NCBI GenBank assembly: GCA_016235125.1
Contig: JACRLZ010000004.1
Location: forward strand, 434,001-498,000
Reading direction: 5' to 3'
Length of the DNA stretch: 64,000 nucleotides
Source: Sphingobacteriales bacterium
Lineage (GTDB): Bacteria; Bacteroidota; Bacteroidia; Chitinophagales; Chitinophagaceae
Under the pieces are notes generated by a model. The model was not told where the DNA came from. It did no database searches and saw nothing but the letters and a program-made list of their open reading frames with translations. Shown here piece after piece: positions 43,254-51,297 of the stretch. Position 1 is the first letter of the stretch, and each line of letters opens with the position of its first letter. Position numbers and translations under genes: made by a program.

Positions 43254-43901
43254 ATGAACCCGGGTAAACCCTCTTTTATTACCGGCAAAACAATTACCAC
43301 TCAGATTGTAGTGGCATCTGTTATTCTGTTTGCCAATTTATTGATGGTGTTTGTTTTCAAAAATAAATGGTTAGACGAGACAGTATTTAATTCTCTATCT
43401 CCACATACCACAGCTGCCCGAACTCATTTATTCCGTGACATCAGTTTTTTTGGCAACCACAGGTTTTTAGTGCCTGCTAATCTTCTCCTGATTGCCTATT
43501 TCATTATTACGAAAAATAAATGCTGGGCTATCAGGGTTGGCGGAGTGGCACTAAGCAGCCTGGGGTTAATGTCACTTTTAAAAAACCTGATACAAAGAGA
43601 CCGCCCGGTGATGCCGTTGGTGGATGGAATTACCAACTATGGTTTTCCCAGCGGACATGCATTAATGAGTGTTGCCTTCTTCGGGCTTTTGATTATGTGG
43701 ACTGCTGAAATAATAAAGAATAAAGCCCAAAGGAACCTGATCATCTGCTTCTATATCTTCCTGGTAGTTGTCATTGGTTTCACCCGGATCTATCTCAGGG
43801 TTCATTACACAACAGATGTGATTGCCGGCTGGTGTACAGGTGTTATCTGGTTGGGAATTTCAGTTTTGCTGATCGAAAAATTAATACCGGCGAAGCGATA
43901 A
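43254..43901 (+). CDS. PAP2-family membrane phosphatase
   Basis: 215 residues with about five or six membrane segments. The three-part PAP2 signature is complete: K-x6-RP (KNLIQRDRP), PSGH (FPSGHALMS) and R-x5-H-x3-D (RIYLRVHYTTD). The catalytic site faces the periplasm. Family members remove phosphate from undecaprenyl diphosphate, phosphatidate or lipid A; the substrate here is unknown. It follows the phosphatase-barrel gene by 24 bp and is probably co-transcribed, placing two phosphatases together. Confidence 0.95.
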   Translation: MNPGKPSFITGKTITTQIVVASVILFANLLMVFVFKNKWLDETVFNSLSPHTTAARTHLFRDISFFGNHRFLVPANLLLIAYFIITKNKCWAIRVGGVALSSLGLMSLLKNLIQRDRPVMPLVDGITNYGFPSGHALMSVAFFGLLIMWTAEIIKNKAQRNLIICFYIFLVVVIGFTRIYLRVHYTTDVIAGWCTGVIWLGISVLLIEKLIPAKR

Positions 43902-43905
43902 AGTT

Positions 43906-45555
43906 TTATTTCTTCTTAAAACTGAATCTTAAGATTGTAGCTATCCCTTCGCCCCCTTCGTTTGAAATAAATAAATCGCCATTCGGCGCAAATGTCATTC
44001 CTTCAGGCTGGTTATACATTACCGGATCAAGCCGGAAGACCTGTTCCGGTTTGCCGGTATTTTTATCTGCCACTACCAGCAGTTTGCCGACCGATGCCAC
44101 TATGTACAGTTTACCATTTACAGGATTAATTCCGGCGGTTGATGGTTTGAAATCCGCTTTATCATCGCCCAGCATTTTCTGTATTTCTTTTATATCGATG
44201 GTGTATGCCGGAGCCGGGTTAAAAGTATGAGTGGTAAGGTCAAACTGGTAGGCCACTCTTATGTCCGTCTTTTTTTCATGAGCACACTCCTTGCAAAGCA
44301 TGATAAGGGACTTCCTGTCTTTATCCAGGTATAAAGTTTCAAATTCATTTTTCTCACCCGGCAAAACAAACTCCTTTGTATTGAATGAACTGTCTTTTGT
44401 ATCAACCTGCACTATGCTGCCTGTGGCAACCAGCATATAAATAGCTGTATCGGTATAAACAATGTCTTCATAATCTCCCTTGCCCCCGAATTTTTCTTTA
44501 TCAACTTTATCATTTTTGTTTTTGAAATCAATGGTAAATATGTCGCCCTTCTCATCATTTTCTGTTAATATCAGGTCTCTTTCCGGGATATAAGCCATGC
44601 CTGATATTTCATGCAGGTGTTTCCCTAAATCCATTTTTTCATCGGGTGAAGTAAAATTATAAGGAAGCGCCCCGCTATTGGTTGAACCTCCCTTCGCAGA
44701 ATCAAACGGGAATTGCAAAACAGTGCCTTTGGAAGTTATTCCTTCATTTGAGATCAGCATGGTCCCATCTTTACGGAAAGTAATTCCCTCGGGTTGAGGA
44801 AAAAGTTTTTTGCCCAATTCATATACCGCTTCCACTTTGCCATTAAGGTCCGCTACTACCAATTGACTGCTGGCAGATGAAAGAATAAAAAGCTTATGAA
44901 GTACCGGGTGAACGGCGGCGGCTGAAGGTTGCAGTTTGGATGCCTTGAAAGGAGAAAGTTTAGCCACTTCCGTTGCATCAATGGTAAAGACAGGTTTGTT
45001 GTCAAATCCGGTTAAATCCGGATAATAGGCAAAAGCGCTGACTGTATTTTTATCGTCAGCTGCACAATTCTTACACATCATGATCAACGCTTTGCGGTCA
45101 GGATCGTAATACAATGTTTCAAAATCATTGCTGCCGGAAAGGTTTATTTTTTCAGACTTTACAGAATATCCTATCCCTGATGTATCTTTTAACAGCTGTG
45201 TGATACGTCCATCGCTGCGTAAAATAAAAGGCACTCCGTTTATCACAGCTACATCTTCATAATCACCTGCTCCGCCAAAACTGTAGGGAGCGGTTAATAT
45301 TGCTTTTTTGTCTTCTGTAAGAAAATATAGTTTTCCGAACTCATCATTAACTGCCAGATAATAGTCGTTCTTGCCATCCCAGGTAATACCCGATATTTCC
45401 CTGATTTGTAAATCCAGCTTAAACTCTTCCTTTTTTGAAAAATTATAATGGGCCGGCGACTTTATGAGCCGGGTTTTGGGACGGCATGCTGCAAATAAAA
45501 GAAAGGGTAGCAGAGCAATCAATAAAAACCTATACAGGAGATTTAAAAAACGCAT
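43906..45555 (-). CDS. Duplicated SdiA-regulated-type beta-propeller lipoprotein
   Basis: 549 residues with an N-terminal signal and lipobox (FAAC, Cys24). Two homologous halves of about 250 residues follow. Each starts with EISG(I/M), has GDYED(V/I), a FETLY(Y/L)D.DRK(A/S)LIM(M/L)CK.C block and ends QPEG(I/M)TF...(D/G)xxLISNEG. The pattern matches the SdiA-regulated family (PF06977), which forms a beta-propeller of unknown function. Each half carries CKNC or CKEC, possibly a metal or disulfide site. It is convergent with PAP2 (4-bp gap) and divergent from the HD gene (43-bp gap). Confidence 0.85.
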   Translation of the reverse strand: MRFLNLLYRFLLIALLPFLLFAACRPKTRLIKSPAHYNFSKKEEFKLDLQIREISGITWDGKNDYYLAVNDEFGKLYFLTEDKKAILTAPYSFGGAGDYEDVAVINGVPFILRSDGRITQLLKDTSGIGYSVKSEKINLSGSNDFETLYYDPDRKALIMMCKNCAADDKNTVSAFAYYPDLTGFDNKPVFTIDATEVAKLSPFKASKLQPSAAAVHPVLHKLFILSSASSQLVVADLNGKVEAVYELGKKLFPQPEGITFRKDGTMLISNEGITSKGTVLQFPFDSAKGGSTNSGALPYNFTSPDEKMDLGKHLHEISGMAYIPERDLILTENDEKGDIFTIDFKNKNDKVDKEKFGGKGDYEDIVYTDTAIYMLVATGSIVQVDTKDSSFNTKEFVLPGEKNEFETLYLDKDRKSLIMLCKECAHEKKTDIRVAYQFDLTTHTFNPAPAYTIDIKEIQKMLGDDKADFKPSTAGINPVNGKLYIVASVGKLLVVADKNTGKPEQVFRLDPVMYNQPEGMTFAPNGDLFISNEGGEGIATILRFSFKKK

Positions 45556-45598
45556 TCTTCTTATTTTGTCTAAATTTATTAAAAGTTATCTTTATAGC

Positions 45599-46903
45599 AT
45601 GACTGAAACCCAATTATCGCTGATTCAGCAGGCCAGAACAGTAGTAACGGATATGCTTTCTCATAAACTGAGTAAAGATATTAAGTTTCATACTTTGCAA
45701 CATACACAGGAAGTGGTGGCAGCCTGCGAAACAATGGCGAACTATCATCAACTCGCAGGTGACGACCGTTTTGCCTTACTGCTGGCAGCCTGGTTTCATG
45801 ATACAGGCTACACTGGTGGCACAGCAAAAGACCATGAAAGCCTGAGTATAAAACTGGCTGAAGATTTCATGCAAGCCCATTCCGTTGCCGATGATATAAA
45901 AGGCAAAGTGACCGGCTGCATCAATGCTACCCGAATGCCACAAGGCCCTGAAACTCTTATTGAAAAAATAATCTGCGATGCCGACCTGTTTCACCTGGGT
46001 ACTGATGCTTTTGATGAAAAAAATAAATTATTACGGCAGGAACTGAATGAATTTGGCGATAACGATGTATCTAAAAAAGACTGGCGAAAAATAAATATCC
46101 GTTTCCTGGAAAGGCATCAGTACTTTACTGCCTATGCTAAAGAAAAACTTCAACCGGAAAAAGAAAAGCACCTGGCTGAATTAATGGAAAAAGAAGAAAA
46201 AAAGCATGAAACCATGAAACCCGAAAAAAAATCTGCCCGACCTGGTCATTCAGGCGGGGAAAAGGAAAAAGACAAGGACAAAAAAAAGGAGAAGGAAAAA
46301 GATCCTGTTGCCCTTGCTGAAGCTGCTGAAGCCAAATTAAAAAGAGAAAAAGAGAAAGAGGCTGACAGAAGTATCGCTACAGTTTTCCGTATCATGGCGC
46401 AAAACCATTCTGCCCTTAGCCAGATGGCGGACTCTAAAGCCAATATACTTATTTCTGTTAACTCTATCATTCTATCGTTGCTGATAGGCAGCCTGATCGA
46501 CAAGTTGCAGACCAATACATCTCTGCAGATACCGATGGGTGTTATTTCCATTGTGTGTGTCACCTCCATCATTTTCGGCATACTGGCCACAAGACCCAAT
46601 GTTTCTCATGGCACTTTTACAAGAGACGACATCGCACAGAAAAGAGCTAACCTGCTTTTCTTCGGAAATTTTCATGGCATGAGTTTGCAGGACTATAATT
46701 GGGGAATGACTGAAATGCTGAGCGACAAAGAGTACATGAACAACAGCATGATAAAGGATAACTATTTTCTTGGAGTGGTACTGGCCAAAAAATACAGATA
46801 CCTCCGCATTGCTTATAATATTTTCATGTATGGGCTGATACTGACTTTGATCGCTTTTGCTGTTTCTTTCCTGATGCCACAGGCTACCGAAGTTTATAAT
46901 TAA
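45599..46903 (+). CDS. HD-domain protein fused to DUF5706 (Pycsar-effector-like)
   Basis: 434 residues from ATG 45599; the longer frame from 45464 overlaps the divergent gene and is rejected. Residues about 1-200 form an HD phosphohydrolase domain: His35, the His67-Asp68 doublet in WFHDTGY and CDAD (Asp127). A charged Lys/Glu linker (about 200-290) follows. The C-terminal part is DUF5706 (PF18967), the membrane effector module of Pycsar antiphage systems: FRIMAQNHSALSQMADSKAN then paired membrane segments (about 315-335, 342-362 and 405-425) with GTFTRDDIAQKRANLLFFGN between. No cyclase gene is nearby. The HD domain may degrade a nucleotide signal that the membrane part senses (inference). 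Confidence 0.88.
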   Translation: MTETQLSLIQQARTVVTDMLSHKLSKDIKFHTLQHTQEVVAACETMANYHQLAGDDRFALLLAAWFHDTGYTGGTAKDHESLSIKLAEDFMQAHSVADDIKGKVTGCINATRMPQGPETLIEKIICDADLFHLGTDAFDEKNKLLRQELNEFGDNDVSKKDWRKINIRFLERHQYFTAYAKEKLQPEKEKHLAELMEKEEKKHETMKPEKKSARPGHSGGEKEKDKDKKKEKEKDPVALAEAAEAKLKREKEKEADRSIATVFRIMAQNHSALSQMADSKANILISVNSIILSLLIGSLIDKLQTNTSLQIPMGVISIVCVTSIIFGILATRPNVSHGTFTRDDIAQKRANLLFFGNFHGMSLQDYNWGMTEMLSDKEYMNNSMIKDNYFLGVVLAKKYRYLRIAYNIFMYGLILTLIAFAVSFLMPQATEVYN

Positions 46904-46944
46904 TACCCGTCAATCAAAAATTCCCTTATAAAACAACAACACTT

Positions 46945-47619
46945 ATGAAGCAACTATCAGGCATTTTATTGCTTGCTCTTTTATTAGCATGCAACAATTC
47001 AAAGAATGACAAGTCCGCAACTGAAAACCCAACACAGTCCGATCAGAACAGAACGACAGCTGAAAACAGTAATCCACCTCCTGCTTCCTATTCATCCGGT
47101 AACAATTTCACCATATCGATAGGAGGAAATGAAACCGGGTATAATGGAAGCATACTTGTTGATAAGGATGAAAAGAAACTGCAGGCCGGAGCCCCTTACC
47201 GGGGTATGATAACCACCAGCAGCGGTCCCGATAACAGCGGGATGATACTTCGTTTTGTATTTGATACAAAACCGGGATCGTATCCTGTAACAGGCATGAG
47301 CTATAACCGTGGCACCGGTGATGCTGCAGAACAGTATGGTGGCTTACTGGGCGGAGCCGAAAAAATTTATGATACCAAAGTAACCCTTACCGAGTGTAAA
47401 GACATGGGTGAAAACGGAACGGGTGGTCATAAATGGAGTATCAGCGGCACAGTGGAAAGTCTTACAATACCCGCCATGGGATTAATGCTTATGGATGAGT
47501 CCAAAAAGCATCCCAGGGAAATAAAACTGGATAAGATCAGTTTTACCGGGCTTGGTTTTGACGACAACTGGGAAGAGATGATGGAAAAGGCAATGGATAT
47601 GATGAAGAAGAAAGAATGA
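46945..47619 (+). CDS. Uncharacterised lipoprotein
   Basis: 224 residues. Signal peptide with lipobox LLAC (Cys16), a low-complexity linker (about 20-55), then a beta-rich domain with FTISIGGNETGYNGSILV and a conserved-looking WSISGTVESLTIPAM strand pair. It ends in a Met/Lys-rich helix (MEKAMDMMKKKE). It follows the HD-DUF5706 gene by 41 bp and may be co-transcribed; a terminator lies after it at 47645. I recognise no family. Confidence 0.8.
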   Translation: MKQLSGILLLALLLACNNSKNDKSATENPTQSDQNRTTAENSNPPPASYSSGNNFTISIGGNETGYNGSILVDKDEKKLQAGAPYRGMITTSSGPDNSGMILRFVFDTKPGSYPVTGMSYNRGTGDAAEQYGGLLGGAEKIYDTKVTLTECKDMGENGTGGHKWSISGTVESLTIPAMGLMLMDESKKHPREIKLDKISFTGLGFDDNWEEMMEKAMDMMKKKE

Positions 47620-47644
47620 TAAAATAATTATTTAATTTTATTTG

Positions 47645-47671
47645 AAGGAGCCTTGTGCTCCTTTTATTTTG
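47645..47671 (+). terminator. Intrinsic terminator
   Basis: AAGGAGC (47645-47651) pairs with GCTCCTT (47657-47663) around CTTGT and is followed by TTATTTT. Confidence 0.75.
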
Positions 47672-47702
47672 CCCGTTAATAAGATTAATTGTAATTTTTG
47701 CA

Positions 47703-50700
47703 ATGAACCCCAAAATATTTTTTATGCGGTTTATATTTCTGTTTGTATGGCTGTTGTCCTCAGCTTTATTGCCGGCCCAGTCAAAATTCACACATACTAC
47801 CGGTTCAAAAAACATCAGCGGCAATTCCACTTATCTTTCTGCAGAAGGGCTGAATGGCAATCCCGGTGCCATCATTATTGTGGAAGCTGATTATGAAAAC
47901 AGAAAAATGAACCCGCATCCTGTTGGCGTCTGGTACACCGGCAGCCAGTGGGCTGTCTTCAACCAGGATATGGCAATTATGCCGGAAGGGATTTCTTTCA
48001 GCATTACATGGAATAATCCGGATGCCAATTCATTTTATCAGAAATTTTCAAAAGCTAATCAGCAATATGGAAGAATGTTCATTGAAAGTCCATCATTGAA
48101 TAACAATCCCTCGGCTACCTTTTATGTATCACAGGTCTGGAATCCCGTGGGCATTGGTGGTGTGTACAATAACTCTGATATAACGGTTGAATATGATAAA
48201 CAGCTTGGCAAATGGGCAGTGGTGAATCTTAATGGAGGAGGGCTGACGGATGGTTCTGCTTATAACATTATAATTGTACCGGAGGGCATGGCGAAAAATG
48301 ACCCCGGTTTTAATAAACCGGTTACCTACGAAGTAAAAGAAGAAAAAAAATATGATGTTTCCAATATTCCAAAAAATTATCCCGTAAATCCAATCAATGA
48401 TGGAAAAGAAATAAAAAATGCCGGGGTAGTTCCAAAGCAGGAAAACCCGGTAATGAATGTGCCGGTTGATATAGCAGTAAATCCCGGCCAGCTTGCAGAT
48501 GCTGCTTTTGGAAACAATTTTGGTTTTGAATTTCAATTGTTCAACTGGACAGCTACTGGCGCCGCCTTCAGTAACCAACCTGTGGAAGGAAACACGGTAA
48601 AGAGTGAAAGAGTTTTGACTTCAATGGCATATAACAATGGAGGTATTGGCGGTGATTACTGGAAAAACATAGATTACCCTATCGGTTTTAAAGAAACTCA
48701 CTGGATCGGCACTTATGAAAACGGGAATGGCGATACGCCTACCGGCACACTTACTTCAGGACAATTTCTCATTAATAAAAGATACCTCCATTTTTTATTG
48801 GGCGGCGGCAAAGACATCAACCGGCTGTATGTGGAGTTGCAGATTAAAAAATCAGATTACCAGGCTGTGTGGGGCGAAAGCAGAAGAGGATTTTATGGCG
48901 ATACCGATGATGGATTTACAAGAGCAATAAGAATTACCTCTTCTCTTAATTCCGAAGAATTGTTCCGTTATTATTTTGATCTTGGCTCAGTACTGAATAA
49001 CCAGTATGTCAATAAAACTGCCCGGATCGTTATTGTTGATAATGCCACCGGCCGGTGGGGGCATATCAATGTAGATGATTTTACACAGGCAGATAACCTG
49101 AATGATCTTATTCCACTGATGCGGGATGGTTTTAACTTATATGCCGATAAAGACAAACCGGTATGGGGATTCTTTGACAGCCATGCACACCCTGCTGCCG
49201 ATGAAGCATTTGGAAAAAAATATTATGTGGGTAGCAGCCGGGCTCCGCTGAGTTCTGCATGGGGTAATGATGTTTGTACCCGGGCACATACATTTGGGCT
49301 TACGCTTGATGGTTTCACCAATGTTTTTGATCCGCATAAATTTTTTGATGGCGGTTGGCCTGATATGTGGGGCTATCCGAGATTCAATGGAAAAATGCAT
49401 CAGAAATACCATGTGGATTTGATTAAAAGAGCCTGGCAGGGTGGTTTAAAAATTTTCTGCGCATTAGGTATAAATAATATGTACCTCGCTACAAGAGCAT
49501 TGGGTCACGGAACGAACGGAGAAGCGATAGATGATGAGTCAGTATTATTGCGCCAAACGAATGTGATGAAAGAAATGGCAAGAACCAACAACAGTTGGAT
49601 GGAGATAGCCTATACACCTGCAGATGCAAGGCGAATAATCCTGGAAGGAAAACTATGTGTAATACTCGGATTGGAATCCGATGTGTTTGGAAATTTTAAA
49701 TCACCTGACTGTAACTGGGTTGACAGATCTGAAGATCTTCCCCTGGTTTCTATAACTGAAGCTGATGCCAATGCCAAACTGGAGCAAAAGTTGAACCGGT
49801 ATTATGATCTTGGTTTAAGACAGGTACTTCCACTTCATTACCTTAGTAAGCCATTTGGCGGTACGGCTGTATTTAATGGAAACACCTTTTTACCACAAAT
49901 GGAATTTTATACCAACGTAAGGGTAAAAGGCGGGGTGCCCGACCGTATCGGTTTCAGTTTGTATGAAGATTTTCCAACCATGCCTGCTTTTACCGGAAAT
50001 TTTGTGGGATATACCGGGTATGCCGCCAGGATACAGAAACAAGATGAAGGTGCAGAAATAAGTATGGTAAGCGCCGACGGGCTTACACCAGTCGGAACTA
50101 TTTTATTCCGAAAACTGATGAAGAAAGGTTTTATCGTTGACCAGGAACATGCCAGCTATCAAACCAAAAGAGAGATTTTCCGAATAGCCAATGAAAATGG
50201 CAATTACCCGGTGATGGCTTCGCATTGCGACCCCCAGGGGCTTGCATTTATCTGGACAAGGCAACCGGTGAGATATAATGGAAGTAATGATGATAAGCTA
50301 ACCAATTTCAGAACTACTACCATCCGCAATGTGGCTCATGAAATGGAGTTGAATGATGAAAGCTATAACGGCATTCAACAAACAGGGGGTACTATCGGTG
50401 TTTTTCTTTCAATGAACCATAAGCAAAAATATACCGGCGCATGGGGCGATATTCCCAATGATTGTTCCGGTTCCACCAAAACTTTTGCCCAGATGTATTT
50501 GTATTCCCTCGATAAAATGAACGGAAAAGGAGTGGGTCTGTCCAGTGATCTGCCAATGATTGATGCTATCTGTCCCCGCTTTGGTCCTTTTACAGCATGG
50601 GGGTCAACATCGGAAAATGAAGATGTATTAAAAGTTGGAAGAAGAACCCGTGAACGGTATGCGCAAACCAATGGTGTTCGTTATGATGTTCCCAGCCGCA

Positions 50701-51290
50701 GCTATCATCATTCGTTTTTTGAAGGCAGCGATAATCCCGGCTGGGAAGAAGATGCATATAAAGCACTGGCAGCATGGGATGCCGGAGTAAACCCTTTTAC
50801 CAATGAAAGTGCAATTGCCATCAGTGGTGAGCCGGGTCATGCAGACAGAGTGAGGAGTTATGCAAGGGGATTGTTTGCTGATAATTTAAACCAGTTGCGT
50901 ACCTGTTGTGGTGATACTCCTTTTGAAGAAGCGGCCATGTTTTTATTGAAAAATAATATTGCAGACATTTATAATTATCTCCCTGCCGGTTTCTGGAGAG
51001 ATCACTCAGAAGATGTTACAAGGGTCTATAACAACATCCGTCCAATATTTACGACATGGATAGCAAAAAACGGAAATAATGAACCGCTGCGGAGATATAT
51101 TACCGGCAACCGTTATTGGGATTTTAATATAGATGGGTTGGCTCATTATGGATTGTTGCCCGACCTGTTGCAGGACCTGAAAAACATTGGTCTTTCTCCT
51201 GTTCAATTATCGCCTTTATTTGGCAGCGCTGAAGATTATATCAGGATGTGGGAAAAGGCTGAAGCTGCAAAAGCAAATGTGAGAGAATGA
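47703..51290 (+). CDS. Secreted M19-like metal-dependent hydrolase with two DUF7452-type N-terminal units
   Basis: 1195 residues from ATG 47703 (47724 is a possible alternative). Signal peptide ends at LLPAQ. Two related beta units (about 25-105 and 110-200) share HP(V)GVWYTGSQWAVFNQDMA-type and WAVVNLNGGGL-type segments; this fits DUF7452, which I recall from memory. The large rest resembles membrane-dipeptidase/M19 members of the amidohydrolase superfamily: metal motif DSHAHP (about 495), a His in IVDQEHAS, ASHCDPQG and SSDLP, and the C-terminal HYGLLPDLLQDLKN block. The substrate is unknown. It is convergent with korA (7-bp gap) and probably periplasmic or surface-exposed. Confidence 0.8.
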   Translation: MNPKIFFMRFIFLFVWLLSSALLPAQSKFTHTTGSKNISGNSTYLSAEGLNGNPGAIIIVEADYENRKMNPHPVGVWYTGSQWAVFNQDMAIMPEGISFSITWNNPDANSFYQKFSKANQQYGRMFIESPSLNNNPSATFYVSQVWNPVGIGGVYNNSDITVEYDKQLGKWAVVNLNGGGLTDGSAYNIIIVPEGMAKNDPGFNKPVTYEVKEEKKYDVSNIPKNYPVNPINDGKEIKNAGVVPKQENPVMNVPVDIAVNPGQLADAAFGNNFGFEFQLFNWTATGAAFSNQPVEGNTVKSERVLTSMAYNNGGIGGDYWKNIDYPIGFKETHWIGTYENGNGDTPTGTLTSGQFLINKRYLHFLLGGGKDINRLYVELQIKKSDYQAVWGESRRGFYGDTDDGFTRAIRITSSLNSEELFRYYFDLGSVLNNQYVNKTARIVIVDNATGRWGHINVDDFTQADNLNDLIPLMRDGFNLYADKDKPVWGFFDSHAHPAADEAFGKKYYVGSSRAPLSSAWGNDVCTRAHTFGLTLDGFTNVFDPHKFFDGGWPDMWGYPRFNGKMHQKYHVDLIKRAWQGGLKIFCALGINNMYLATRALGHGTNGEAIDDESVLLRQTNVMKEMARTNNSWMEIAYTPADARRIILEGKLCVILGLESDVFGNFKSPDCNWVDRSEDLPLVSITEADANAKLEQKLNRYYDLGLRQVLPLHYLSKPFGGTAVFNGNTFLPQMEFYTNVRVKGGVPDRIGFSLYEDFPTMPAFTGNFVGYTGYAARIQKQDEGAEISMVSADGLTPVGTILFRKLMKKGFIVDQEHASYQTKREIFRIANENGNYPVMASHCDPQGLAFIWTRQPVRYNGSNDDKLTNFRTTTIRNVAHEMELNDESYNGIQQTGGTIGVFLSMNHKQKYTGAWGDIPNDCSGSTKTFAQMYLYSLDKMNGKGVGLSSDLPMIDAICPRFGPFTAWGSTSENEDVLKVGRRTRERYAQTNGVRYDVPSRSYHHSFFEGSDNPGWEEDAYKALAAWDAGVNPFTNESAIAISGEPGHADRVRSYARGLFADNLNQLRTCCGDTPFEEAAMFLLKNNIADIYNYLPAGFWRDHSEDVTRVYNNIRPIFTTWIAKNGNNEPLRRYITGNRYWDFNIDGLAHYGLLPDLLQDLKNIGLSPVQLSPLFGSAEDYIRMWEKAEAAKANVRE

Positions 51291-51297
51291 TGTTGAT

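Noticed and set aside
45464-45598. N-terminal extension of the HD-DUF5706 protein
   Set aside because: It overlaps the 5' end of the divergent lipoprotein gene (43906-45555). The HD fold starts at the ATG at 45599.
45599-46903. A complete Pycsar or CBASS operon
   Set aside because: Only the effector-type domain is present. No cyclase or other signal-producing gene occurs in the neighbouring 10 kb.
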